A stretch of DNA of 64,000 bases from Microvirga arvi (GTDB lineage: Bacteria > Pseudomonadota > Alphaproteobacteria > Rhizobiales > Beijerinckiaceae): the NCBI RefSeq assembly GCF_016892765.1, contig NZ_JAFEMD010000009.1:1-64000 (forward strand), given 5' to 3'. Positions 26,032-34,334 of this stretch are shown here, piece by piece. Positions within the stretch are counted from its first letter, which is position 1; every line of letters begins with the position of its first letter. The notes under the pieces are model-generated. The model was not told the origin of the DNA. It saw only the letters and a program-made list of their open reading frames with translations, and made no database searches. A program made the translations under genes and the position numbers.

Positions 26032-27668
26032 CACGCGGCCTCCCGTCCGAGCCACTGCTTCAGAACCGCAGCAGCCTGCTCCTCGCTGAGTTCGATGATC
26101 TGCTCAAGTTTGCGCTGGGGTGTGCGAGGCATCTCGATGAGGTGCTGCTCCTCCTTCTCGAAGGCCGCCTGGAGAGCCTGCTTTCCAGCCTCCTGCTTCT
26201 CGATTTCCTCCTCGGCCGCAGCCAGGGCGGCAGCCTGCTCCCGCTGAAGCTCGAGCTCGACCTGATGACGTGCGATCAGCATTCTTACGGCGGGACGCAG
26301 GCCGAACCAGATCATCATCGCGCACAGGGCCAGGATGGTCAGGGCATTCACGACCGTCCCGAACTGGCGCATGAGGATTTCGGACAGGGGGGGGCTTGGC
26401 ACGGGCTGCAGCATCCCACCATCGTCCACGAAGCTGACCGCCGCGACCTTGATCTGGTCGCCCCGTGATTTGCTGAAACCCGTGGCAGAGGAAACCAATT
26501 GCTCGATTTCGGCAATCTTCGCGTCCATCTGGGCCGAGGTGGCATTCTCTCCCAGCAGGGATGTAATGCGGGACTTGTTCACCAGCACGGCAACCGAAAG
26601 ATTCTTGATCTGGTAGCCATCGCTGATTGTCTGGATCGTCTTCGACGAGATCTCGTAGTTCGTCAACTCCTCGCGACGCTGGTTGTCTTCGCTGGAGCTG
26701 TCGCCGGATTCCGCACGAACGTTATCGTCCGGCAGGTTCTGCTGAACGGTGGTCGGCTTCTGCCCGCTCTTGTTCTGGGCGACTTCCGTCTCCTTGATCG
26801 TACGCACCGAGCGCTCGACCTTTGATTCGGGGTTGTAGATCGTCTCGTTGGTGCTGACCTTGTCCGTGCTCAGGCGAGCGGCCACGCTGATCTCGAAATT
26901 GCCGGTTCCAAGATAGGGCGCCAGTGTGCGGCGTACATTGTCCTGGATCTCCAGCCCCACCGTCTTCTCGAGCCTCGCCATCTTCCCCGTCGATGCATTG
27001 GCAGCATCATCGCCGGACATCAGAAGAGTGCCGTCCGTATTCATGACAGTCACTTTGTCCACGGCCATGCCAGGGATCGCGGCCGCTACGAGGTGCCGGA
27101 TCGCCTGCGCCGAGGAGGGATCATCAGCGGGCAGAGTACGGATGACGACGGAGGCCGAAGGCGCCTGCTGCTCACGGCGGAACGATCCGCGTTCAGGAAG
27201 GACAATATGAACGCGGGCAGCCTTGATACCCTTCATGCCCTGAATGGTGCGCGCCAGCTCGCCCTCGAGAGCACGCACCTTCGTGACCTCCTGCATGAAG
27301 GACGTGAGGCCCAGCGAACCCAGATCGTTGAAGAGCTCGTAACCAGACTTCGTGCTGTGCGGGAGGCCCTTCTCCGCCAGGAGCATCCTGGCCTGAGCCG
27401 TATTGCCATAGCTGACCAGGAGGGCGGTGCCGTCTGAACTCACATCGAAGGGAATACCAGCGTCATTGAGGACAACTCCCATCCGCCCGACATCCTCACG
27501 GTCCAGGCCGGTGTACAGGGTCTCCTGCGCCGGGCGGCTGAGGTAGTAGGCTCCGATACCGACAGACATGAAGACAGCGAGGCCGATGGCGGCCAGGGCC
27601 GCCAGGCGACGCGGGCCCAGCAGCAGCAAACTACTCCAGAGTCTTTCGGCGTGTTGACGACCAGGCAT
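26031..27668 (-). CDS. fliF: Flagellar MS-ring protein FliF
   Basis: FliF forms the MS ring, the base on which rod and C-ring assemble. The 545-residue protein has two membrane helices (about 19-40 and 435-458) flanking a large periplasmic region with the YscJ/FliF domain (SRPAQETLYTGLDREDVGRM to about 210) and the ring-building motif region. The C-terminal cytoplasmic tail (about 500-545) is acidic and ends in a FliG-binding segment around LSEEQAAAVLKQWL. Upstream is a 121-base gap to fliP that contains a 7-bp hairpin, so fliF may have its own promoter or leader. Confidence 0.97.
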   Translation of the reverse strand: MPGRQHAERLWSSLLLLGPRRLAALAAIGLAVFMSVGIGAYYLSRPAQETLYTGLDREDVGRMGVVLNDAGIPFDVSSDGTALLVSYGNTAQARMLLAEKGLPHSTKSGYELFNDLGSLGLTSFMQEVTKVRALEGELARTIQGMKGIKAARVHIVLPERGSFRREQQAPSASVVIRTLPADDPSSAQAIRHLVAAAIPGMAVDKVTVMNTDGTLLMSGDDAANASTGKMARLEKTVGLEIQDNVRRTLAPYLGTGNFEISVAARLSTDKVSTNETIYNPESKVERSVRTIKETEVAQNKSGQKPTTVQQNLPDDNVRAESGDSSSEDNQRREELTNYEISSKTIQTISDGYQIKNLSVAVLVNKSRITSLLGENATSAQMDAKIAEIEQLVSSATGFSKSRGDQIKVAAVSFVDDGGMLQPVPSPPLSEILMRQFGTVVNALTILALCAMMIWFGLRPAVRMLIARHQVELELQREQAAALAAAEEEIEKQEAGKQALQAAFEKEEQHLIEMPRTPQRKLEQIIELSEEQAAAVLKQWLGREAA

Positions 27669-27716
27669 TGGGAATCTCGGTACTGATAAATGTTCTCGAG
27701 ATTACTTTTGCGCCGC

Positions 27717-27735
27717 CAACCTTGTGCGAAGGTTG
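27717..27735. repeat. Inverted repeat in the fliP-fliF gap
   Basis: Arms CAACCTT and AAGGTTG (7 bp, perfect) around a five-base loop, located about 50 bases upstream of the fliF ATG in a 121-base gap of an otherwise compact operon. No U-run follows on the coding strand. It may be a leader structure of fliF or a weak attenuator. Confidence 0.35.
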
Positions 27736-27789
27736 CTGCCTCTCAGAGTTTGCTCAAATCGTGCCCGTGAGGCTTGGTGCGAAGAGCGG

Positions 27790-28533
27790 TCAGAAGTAGG
27801 ATCGCACCAGCCCGCTCACAAGGATGTTCCAGCCGTCGATCAGGACGAAGAAGAGAATCTTGAACGGGAGGGCGAGAACGGTCGGCGGCATCATCATCAT
27901 ACCCATGGACATCACCAGGGTCGCCACGATCATGTCGATGACCAAGAACGGAAGCGCGATCAGGAAGCCGATCTCGAATCCCCGCCTCAATTCGGAGATC
28001 ATGAAGGCCGGAATCAGAATCCGCAGGTCGATCTTCTCGCCCTCGCTGGGTTTCGGGTAATTGACCGCGGCCAGATCGCTGAACATCTGGAGGTCCTTGG
28101 GCCTCACATGCGTCAACATGAAGTCGCGGAAGGGTTCCGTCGTCTTGGTGAAGGCCTCGGACTCGGAAATCCGGTTCTCCGTCAGCGGACGCACGCCGTC
28201 GTTCCAGGCCCGGTCGAAGGTGGGACCCATGACGAAGAAGGTCATGAACAGAGACAGGCTGATCAGGAAGAGATTAGCGGGCGTGCTCTGAAGGCCGAGC
28301 CCGGAACGCAGGAACGAGAACGCCACCACGAATCGGGTGAAGCTCGTCACCATGATCAGCAGTCCTGGTGCCAGGGAGAGCACCGTCAGGAGGACGACAA
28401 GCTGGATGATCCTTCCGCTGGCGGCGCCATCGCCCGAAGGGATCAGCGCCTGAAGATCGGCCAGCTGGGCATTGGCGCTCGAGGCCAGAAGAAAGAATGC
28501 GCCGGTGAGGATCAAGCGGAAGGGCATGGGCAA
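27790..28533 (-). CDS. fliP: Flagellar export gate protein FliP
   Basis: FliP is the major subunit of the export gate core. The 247-residue protein has a cleavable-looking signal peptide (about 1-23), a membrane segment around IIQLVVLLTVLSLAPGLLIM, the family signature TSFTRFVVAFSFLR and two closing membrane helices; the conserved MGMMMMPPTVLALPFKILFF methionine-rich loop is present. A second ATG lies two codons in. It follows fliL by 51 bases. fliO, its assembly helper in enterics, is not seen anywhere in the window, as in other rhizobia. Confidence 0.97.
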   Translation of the reverse strand: MPMPFRLILTGAFFLLASSANAQLADLQALIPSGDGAASGRIIQLVVLLTVLSLAPGLLIMVTSFTRFVVAFSFLRSGLGLQSTPANLFLISLSLFMTFFVMGPTFDRAWNDGVRPLTENRISESEAFTKTTEPFRDFMLTHVRPKDLQMFSDLAAVNYPKPSEGEKIDLRILIPAFMISELRRGFEIGFLIALPFLVIDMIVATLVMSMGMMMMPPTVLALPFKILFFVLIDGWNILVSGLVRSYF

Positions 28534-28584
28534 AGGACTTTCGGGAAAAGGAGCAGGCGATTCGAAAATGAGGCTACGCGCGAT

Positions 28585-29094
28585 TTACTGAACGATAAGG
28601 GTTTCGAGGACCAGCTCCTGAACCACCCCTTTCGAGCGCAGTTTGACGCGCTCGTTGAGATCCTCTCTGAGGTGGAGAAGACCGCTTGGTCCCTGGATCT
28701 GGGCAAGCGACAAAGTCCGGAGGTAGGACAGAACGTCCTGCCGTATCTCTCCAGCCATGACGTCAGGATTTTCCCCATCGCCCAGCTTATGGACGATCGA
28801 GGCCTCGATCCTCACCCAGTCGTCGTTCGAGCCGGCGAGATTGGTGACGACCGGAGCAAGTTTCTTGATGCCGATATTGCCCGCGTACTGACTTGCGACC
28901 GCGGGTTGCTCAGGCAGAGCCTTGTATTTCTCCTCGACGCGCTTCTCGATTCCCGAGACCATGACGAATCCGAAACCGCCCCCGATCACGGCGGAGAGCA
29001 GGGTCAGAAGCCCGAGCGTCAGGAGCCATCTCAACGACCCCTCTCGGGCTGGAGCGCTCACGGTTGGAGCCGGAAGTTCCAGTGCCTTGGCCAT
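28585..29094 (-). CDS. fliL: Flagellar basal body-associated protein FliL
   Basis: FliL surrounds the stator and supports torque at high load. The 169-residue protein has an N-terminal membrane helix (about 22-46) and a periplasmic stomatin-like domain that ends in the family pattern of a long helix (LLHLREDLNERVKLRSKG) and a hydrophobic strand LETLIVQ. It lies between flgH and fliP. A second protein of similar build is encoded at 2732-3181. Confidence 0.9.
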   Translation of the reverse strand: MAKALELPAPTVSAPAREGSLRWLLTLGLLTLLSAVIGGGFGFVMVSGIEKRVEEKYKALPEQPAVASQYAGNIGIKKLAPVVTNLAGSNDDWVRIEASIVHKLGDGENPDVMAGEIRQDVLSYLRTLSLAQIQGPSGLLHLREDLNERVKLRSKGVVQELVLETLIVQ

Positions 29095-29117
29095 GCTTGC
29101 TGCGTCCCCGTACCTGC

Positions 29118-29816
29118 CTAGAAGGGTGCCAAGACATCGTACAATTGCTGCCCGTAGGCGGGCTGCTGGACCTCCATGAGGCGCCCGCGGCCGCCATAGG
29201 AAACCCTCGCCTCGGCGATCTTGTCGTAGCTGATGGTGTTCTTCGGTGAGATGTCTCGGGGCCGCACGATGCCGGCGATGTTCAGCACGCGAAGCTCATA
29301 GTTCACGCGCACTTCCTGCGAGCCGCTGATGACAACGTTGCCGTTCGGCAGGACCTCGTTGACGACCGCCGCCACCGACAGGCGCAGCTTCTCCGAGCGG
29401 TCGATGGTTCCCTGCCCTGTGGAAGACGACGAGGAGTTGATGCCGGCATCGGCTGTCCCATCTGAATTCCAGCCTTTGAACGATAAGGCATAATCGAGTC
29501 CGGCCCTGATCGACGACTGCCGTGATCGATCGGAGGCATTGTCGAACTCGGCTTTGTCGTCAATCTGGATATTGACGGTCACGATGTCACCCACCTGACG
29601 GGCGCGCGGGCTTGTGAAAAGATCGGCGCTGGCATTGCTCCAGGTGGAGTTCGCAGCCGAGGAGCCGGTGCCTTTGAACAGATGCGGGAGCGGTTCGCGA
29701 TCCACGGCAATACCCGACCCGATGGGAGTCATGACCGGCTCACGACCCAGCTCCTCCGGCCTTGTCGCGCAGGCCGCCAGGAAACATAGGCCGACGATGG
29801 CGATGAGATGCTTCAA
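29118..29816 (-). CDS. flgH: Flagellar L-ring lipoprotein FlgH
   Basis: FlgH polymerises as the outer-membrane L ring, the bushing of the rod. The 232-residue sequence starts with a lipoprotein signal peptide with lipobox LAAC (cysteine 16). The family block DLFTSPRARQVGDIVTVNI and the C-terminal GSQEVRVNYELRVLNIAGIVRPRDI segment (both conserved in FlgH) are clear. Length is normal. It lies downstream of motE with a four-base overlap and is followed by fliL. Confidence 0.96.
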   Translation of the reverse strand: MKHLIAIVGLCFLAACATRPEELGREPVMTPIGSGIAVDREPLPHLFKGTGSSAANSTWSNASADLFTSPRARQVGDIVTVNIQIDDKAEFDNASDRSRQSSIRAGLDYALSFKGWNSDGTADAGINSSSSSTGQGTIDRSEKLRLSVAAVVNEVLPNGNVVISGSQEVRVNYELRVLNIAGIVRPRDISPKNTISYDKIAEARVSYGGRGRLMEVQQPAYGQQLYDVLAPF

Positions 29817-30325
29817 TTTTGTCTCCCGGAGTTCTTTTCACGCTTGGGAGCGTCGGTGATGACATTGGCCAGTTGAGCGGCCCGGGCCGGTTCCATTTCA
29901 TTGAGAACCGCGCTGGCAGCGCGAGGATTGAGTTTCGCGACGACGGCTGCCGCAATCTCCTCATCCATGTTCATGAGCTGCAACGCGGCCGCATCCGGAC
30001 GCATCCGCGAGTAGATCATGACGATCGTCTCATCGGCTTTTTCCAGGACCTCGTTGCGGCGCTTGAGCCATTCCTCATACTCGGCGCGCCTGGCCTCCAG
30101 AACCTTGATGCGGCCCTCGATTTCCTTTTCCATATCGGCAAGCGCCTGCTTCTGGAGAGCAAAGCGGGCATCCGAGGCAGCGTCGGCGATGTTCGCGCAG
30201 TATTGGCTGTTCTTGCTCTGAGCCGCAGGCTCCTGGGCCTGTGCGACCGCCTGAGACGCGACTCCAAGGAACAAAGCCGAGACTGCCGCTTGCCATGCCT
30301 TCTTGCGTGTCATGCGAAAGATCAT
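29813..30325 (-). CDS. motE: Motility protein MotE (periplasmic MotC chaperone type)
   Basis: A 170-residue protein with an N-terminal signal peptide (hydrophobic core about 10-25, cleavage near AVAQA) and a long coiled coil (about 50-105, with ADMEKEIEGRIKVLEARRAEY). The C-terminal 60 residues look like an MgtE N-terminal domain (IYSRMRPDAAALQLMNMDEE and ILNEME-like text). This is the layout of rhizobial MotE, which in Sinorhizobium helps fold and stabilise MotC. The gene lies between flgI and flgH, each with a four-base overlap, again as in rhizobia. Confidence 0.88.
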   Translation of the reverse strand: MIFRMTRKKAWQAAVSALFLGVASQAVAQAQEPAAQSKNSQYCANIADAASDARFALQKQALADMEKEIEGRIKVLEARRAEYEEWLKRRNEVLEKADETIVMIYSRMRPDAAALQLMNMDEEIAAAVVAKLNPRAASAVLNEMEPARAAQLANVITDAPKREKNSGRQN

Positions 30326-31422
30326 TGGATCACCAACTCCGCTTGCAGGGCTCCGGCCGTCTTCACCGCCTGGAGGATGGCGATGACATCGGATGGCTTG
30401 AGGCCCATCTGGTTCAGGCCTTTGACGAGGGTCTGCAGATCCGAGCCCCTGACGATAGCGAGGGGCACGCGTTCTTCCGCCGCCGTGATCTGCGTGCGCG
30501 GCACCACCACAGTCTGCCCCATCGAGAAGGGGTCCGGCTGCGAGACCTCAGGCGCCTCGGTCACACGGATCGTGAGGGCCCCGTGAGTGATGGCCACGGT
30601 CGAGATCTGCACGTTCTTCCCGATGACGACCGTTCCGGTCCGCTGGTCGATGACGATACGAGCGGGCGTATCGGGCCTAATCTCGAGATCGCCGAGTTCG
30701 GCGATGAAGCGGGTCGCTGCGATGTTCTTCGGCTTCTGCAGCACGACGGTGCGGAAATCTCGCGGGGAAGCGACGCGGACGCCGAAACGCTGCTGGGCAT
30801 ACTGGTTGATCGCGTCGGTGATCAGGGTCGCTGTCTTGTAGTCCGGGTTCTTGAGCTCGAAGGCCAATCCGCCGACGGCGTCGAAGCCTCCCTGGACCTC
30901 ACGCTCGATCAGAGCGCCGTTCGGAATACGCCCTGCGGTCGCAACGCCGGAGGTCAGAGTCTCTGCCTGACCCTGCGCAGAGAAGCCGGACACCACGATG
31001 GCGCCCTGAGCCACCGCATAGACCTGACCGTCGCCGCCCTGCAGAGCCGTCAGCATGAGAGTGCCGCCTTTCAGGGATGTCGCGTCACCCATGGAGGTGA
31101 CGGTCACGTCGATGCGGGAGCCTGTTCCTACGAAAGGGGGCAGATCAGCTGTGACGATAACAGCGGCGACATTGCGGGTACGCAGGTTGATGTCACGGAC
31201 GTTCACGCCCATGCGATCAAGCATGGACTGGAGGGATTGCTCCGTGAACTGGGAATTGCGGAGGGTATCGCCGGTTCCCTGCAGGCCCATGACGAGACCG
31301 TAGCCGATCAGCTGGTTGTCCCTGACGCCCTGAACCGAGGCCACGTCCTTGATGCGGGTGGCAGCCTGAGCATGCACCGAAAACAGAGCAGACAGGAGGA
31401 GCAGAATGACCCGGAGCATCAA
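30322..31422 (-). CDS. flgI: Flagellar P-ring protein FlgI
   Basis: FlgI forms the periplasmic P ring around the rod. The 366-residue precursor has a signal peptide (about 1-20, cleavage after AQA) and the family N-terminus RIKDVASVQGVRDNQLIGYG followed by GLQGTGD. The conserved C-terminal region with GVVVIGKNVQI-type strands is present. Length is standard. Its chaperone flgA is encoded immediately upstream with a four-base overlap. Confidence 0.97.
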   Translation of the reverse strand: MMLRVILLLLSALFSVHAQAATRIKDVASVQGVRDNQLIGYGLVMGLQGTGDTLRNSQFTEQSLQSMLDRMGVNVRDINLRTRNVAAVIVTADLPPFVGTGSRIDVTVTSMGDATSLKGGTLMLTALQGGDGQVYAVAQGAIVVSGFSAQGQAETLTSGVATAGRIPNGALIEREVQGGFDAVGGLAFELKNPDYKTATLITDAINQYAQQRFGVRVASPRDFRTVVLQKPKNIAATRFIAELGDLEIRPDTPARIVIDQRTGTVVIGKNVQISTVAITHGALTIRVTEAPEVSQPDPFSMGQTVVVPRTQITAAEERVPLAIVRGSDLQTLVKGLNQMGLKPSDVIAILQAVKTAGALQAELVIQ

Positions 31423-31883
31423 TAGAATCCAATCCGGATGCGGCCGTCGGCCTGAACCCGTCCGGTAATGATCCGGCCGCTATCGACATTCTTGACCTGG
31501 ATCGTCTCACCCATGGTGCCGGATTGCAGAGGAATGCCAGTTCCCATGATCGACAGCCCACCCTCCTCGAAGACGATCTGAGCCTGGACGCCGCGCGTGA
31601 CGAGCTTGGGGTCATCGACGGCGTTCATCGGGATCGGCTCACCGGGCAAAAGAGTCCGGCGCGCCATCTTTCCGGTCAGCACGCGAGGGGACTCCACGAC
31701 TGCGGTACGGTAGCGGTAGTTCTCCGGAAACGCTCGATCCTTGAGCATGGACTCGTTGATCGTATCCCCCGGATAGATCGTGACGGACGGAACCGGGAGG
31801 ATACGCTCCTCGGCTACAGCCATCTGCAGCGTTGTCACACTGAAGATGGCTGCGGCGAAAGCAAGCTGGAGGAAATGCTTCAT
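31419..31883 (-). CDS. flgA: P-ring assembly chaperone FlgA
   Basis: FlgA is a periplasmic chaperone needed to assemble the P ring. The 154-residue precursor has a signal peptide (about 1-24, cleavage near AVAEE) and a single SAF/FlgA C-terminal domain with the family features GDTINESMLKDR, LLPGEPIPMNAV and the final VQADGRIRIGFY. It is the short FlgA form without the N-terminal domain of the enteric protein, as is common in alphaproteobacteria. It sits between flgG and flgI. Confidence 0.93.
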   Translation of the reverse strand: MKHFLQLAFAAAIFSVTTLQMAVAEERILPVPSVTIYPGDTINESMLKDRAFPENYRYRTAVVESPRVLTGKMARRTLLPGEPIPMNAVDDPKLVTRGVQAQIVFEEGGLSIMGTGIPLQSGTMGETIQVKNVDSGRIITGRVQADGRIRIGFY

Positions 31884-31907
31884 GAGAGGATCACCCGGAC
31901 TCCGCTT

Positions 31908-32696
31908 TTAGCGGATGCCTTTTGAGACGGTTCCGGCCATGTCGTCCGCTGCCTGGATGACTTTCGAGTTCATCTCGAAGGCGCGCTGAGCCGAAATCAG
32001 ATTCGTGATTTCCTTGATGGGATCCACGTTCGATGCTTCGAGATATCCCTGATGGATCTTCCCGTAACCGGGGTCGGAAGGAATGCCCACCGCTGGCGCG
32101 CCCGATGCCAGAGTCTCGCGGTAGTAGTTACCGCCGATCGGCTCCAGGCCAGCATCGTTGGCGAAATTCGAAAGGGTCAGCTGGCCAAGGTTCTGGGGCT
32201 GGGCCTGTCCGTCAATCTTTGCGAAGACCTCGCCGGATTCATTGATCGTCACATCCAACGTGTTCGGCGGGATGATGATAGGCGGGTTGAGCGTATACCC
32301 GTCGAGGGTGACGAGCTGCCCGTCCCCGTTCTTGTTGAAGGATCCTGCGCGCGTGTAGACGATCTCACCGCTCGGCGCGTTCACCTGAAACCAGCCGCGC
32401 CCGTTCAGGGCGAGATCGAACTGGTTCGATGTGTTCGTCAGGGAACCCTGCCGGTGAAGATTGCGGATGGCCGCCGTGCGCACGCCCAGACCCAGCATGG
32501 CGCCCTCCGGAACCGGGCTGGAACCTGCCTGGTTGGGAATAGCCTGGGAGCGCTCGGTTTGATAGAGAAGGTCCGTGAACTCTGCCCGTGCTCCCTTGAA
32601 GGCGGTGGTGTTGACGTTCGAGATGTTATTGGCGATCACCTCGACATTCAGCTGCTGTGCATTCATTCCCGTTGCAGCAATCGCAAGCGCTCTCAT
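31908..32696 (-). CDS. flgG: Flagellar distal rod protein FlgG
   Basis: FlgG builds the distal rod. The ATG at 32696 ([20 protein letters not shown], 262 residues) matches the family start and has an AAAGGGA ribosome site; the frame up to 32738 adds an unrelated tail. The rod signature [20 protein letters not shown], the [12 protein letters not shown] strand and the C-terminal [22 protein letters not shown] helix are all present. It follows fliE after a 104-base gap, the largest in the first half of this operon. Confidence 0.96.
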   Translation of the reverse strand: MRALAIAATGMNAQQLNVEVIANNISNVNTTAFKGARAEFTDLLYQTERSQAIPNQAGSSPVPEGAMLGLGVRTAAIRNLHRQGSLTNTSNQFDLALNGRGWFQVNAPSGEIVYTRAGSFNKNGDGQLVTLDGYTLNPPIIIPPNTLDVTINESGEVFAKIDGQAQPQNLGQLTLSNFANDAGLEPIGGNYYRETLASGAPAVGIPSDPGYGKIHQGYLEASNVDPIKEITNLISAQRAFEMNSKVIQAADDMAGTVSKGIR

Positions 32697-32800
32697 TATC
32701 TTATCCCTTTCGAGCTGTTTCCACTTGCGTGAAATCATCTCTCTTCTTTGTTACGCCGCATCTTTTGACGACGAACCGGATCCACTTCGTCGAAAATGCT

Positions 32801-33130
32801 CTAGATCGCCATCCGCGCGATTTCCTGGTAGGCCGCAACCACCTTGTCGCGGATGGCGATCGCGGTCTGGAGTGTCTGTTCGGCGGACATCACAGCCTCA
32901 ACGACCTGCTGCACCGAGGCTTTTCCCTGGATGCCTGCGATCGATGCGGCCTCGCCTGCCTTCAGCGTGTCGATGGATGATGTCGCCACCTGAGCCATCA
33001 TGTCGCTGAAGCTCACCTGCGAGGCGCCAGCGGCTGCTCCTGCCGCCGGCTGCGCGCTGAAGGTCGGAATGGCCGTGACTGCCGCGGGGCTGTCAATCAT
33101 TGAGGAGATGGAGGATACGGCACTGATCAT
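32801..33130 (-). CDS. fliE: Flagellar hook-basal body adaptor protein FliE
   Basis: FliE joins the MS ring to the rod. The 109-residue protein has the expected short alpha-helical C-terminal half (about 45-105) with the family pattern AVMSAEQTLQTAIAIRDKVVAAYQEI, which packs on FlgB. The N-terminal part is Ala/Ser-rich and probably unfolded, in line with type III export without a signal peptide. The gene starts one base before flgC ends, giving the classical order flgB-flgC-fliE. Confidence 0.95.
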   Translation of the reverse strand: MISAVSSISSMIDSPAAVTAIPTFSAQPAAGAAAGASQVSFSDMMAQVATSSIDTLKAGEAASIAGIQGKASVQQVVEAVMSAEQTLQTAIAIRDKVVAAYQEIARMAI

Positions 33131-33131
33131 A

Positions 33132-33548
33132 TCAGCCTCTCATGAGATCGATTGTTGCGGAGATCATGGCTCGCGCCTGCTTCATCATCTGCAGATTGGC
33201 CTGATAGGAACGGTTGGCCTCCCGCATGTCGGCCATCTCGATCAACGTGTTCACGTTCGGCTTCTTGACCATGCCGTTCTCGTCAGCAGCCGGATTGCCA
33301 GGATCGTACTCGACCGGGAAAGGCGCCTCGTCCTGGCCGACGTCCTTGACCGACACCGAAGCCGCTCCAAGCGTCCGATCCAGTTCGGAGCGGAACGTGA
33401 TCGTCTTGCGCGCATAGGGATCGGATCCCGGTGTGCGACCGGTCGATTGTGCGTTTGCGATGTTCTCCGACACGACCCGAAGGCGTGCCGATTGAGCCTC
33501 CAGTCCGGAGCTCGACAACTTGCTGGAGGCGATTAGGGGATCGATCAT
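33132..33548 (-). CDS. flgC: Flagellar proximal rod protein FlgC
   Basis: FlgC is a proximal rod subunit. The 138-residue protein has the rod-family N-terminus ([22 protein letters not shown]), the conserved [20 protein letters not shown] segment and a C-terminal helix with [21 protein letters not shown]. Length is typical. It overlaps flgB by four bases and is followed directly by fliE. Confidence 0.96.
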   Translation of the reverse strand: MIDPLIASSKLSSSGLEAQSARLRVVSENIANAQSTGRTPGSDPYARKTITFRSELDRTLGAASVSVKDVGQDEAPFPVEYDPGNPAADENGMVKKPNVNTLIEMADMREANRSYQANLQMMKQARAMISATIDLMRG

Positions 33549-33934
33549 GGCGTAGTCCTCACGCTGGACATCAGCATTCTGTGAAATGACTTGACGATGC
33601 TCGTATTCAGCGAGTGCTGACGATTCACTTCGCCGGCCTTGATGAGTTCCTGCTCAAGGCTCACGGAGTTCTTTGAATAAACCGTATCCCAGCTCTCGGA
33701 TTTCTTGACTTTCGTCGCTTCAGCGCGTGACGGAGAAAAGCCGATATGGCTATCGTTCGTCGCAGCCATCACCAACTTCGTCTTGTCCAGGATATCGGCG
33801 AACGGCTCGACATCCCGTGCCCGGAAGCCAGGAGTGTTGGCGTTAGCGACATTTCCGGAAATCGTTGCCTGGCGTGCGGCAAGCCATTGAGCCTGCCGTG
33901 ATGCCAAATCAAACAGATAGACAGGTCCCGTCAC
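33545..33934 (-). CDS. flgB: Flagellar proximal rod protein FlgB
   Basis: FlgB is the first proximal rod subunit. The 129-residue protein shows the rod motif [22 protein letters not shown] near the N-terminus and a C-terminal helix ([20 protein letters not shown]). As the first gene of the 13-kb right-hand flagellar operon it should be preceded by the main promoter in 33935-34334. The central part is compact, as expected for proximal rod proteins. Confidence 0.95.
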   Translation of the reverse strand: MTGPVYLFDLASRQAQWLAARQATISGNVANANTPGFRARDVEPFADILDKTKLVMAATNDSHIGFSPSRAEATKVKKSESWDTVYSKNSVSLEQELIKAGEVNRQHSLNTSIVKSFHRMLMSSVRTTP

Positions 33935-34334
33935 AGGAATCTCCGAGCAAACATGGTAAAGAGGGGTTTAATCCTCCAACCTTGCACGAGGCTGACTTGG
34001 CTAGCCTTATAGGGTCTGCGATGGGAGAGACTGGCGACGGCCTCTCCGTTTAAATGTTGGGCTGGATGAGGCGGTGGCATCTGCCGGTCTGCATGGCGGC
34101 ATGAAGCAACACTGTTGCCATACAATCAATGCGAAACTTAGTTTCCTTGTGTTGCTGAGCGCTACCATGCCGCAAGCGAATCAGTTGCTTTTCGGTTGTC
34201 TGTCTCCATGAAGTGTTTCGCATCGCCGGAGCTCTTCTGCTCCCGGACAGTCGGATGCACTCGTTCGATTTGCACGATCAATTGCCAATACGTTAAGAAA
34301 CCTGCAAGCAACGCAGCGACTGGGTTGGGGGGTT
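33935..34334. promoter_or_regulatory. Divergent flgB / fixL-like intergenic region
   Basis: A 400-base non-coding stretch between the first gene of a flagellar operon (minus) and the PAS-kinase gene (plus). It must hold the flgB operon promoter and the kinase promoter. A short inverted repeat AGGCT / AGCCT lies near 33989-34007. A GGGGGG tract just before 34335 could serve as ribosome site for the kinase. I could not find a clear FixK box (TTGAT-N4-ATCAA) or a sigma-54 element. Confidence 0.5.

Noticed and set aside
27724..29121. Plus-strand open frame of 465 codons opposite fliP and fliL
   Set aside because: Antisense to two clear flagellar genes; extremely Glu/His/Arg-rich with no recognisable motif.
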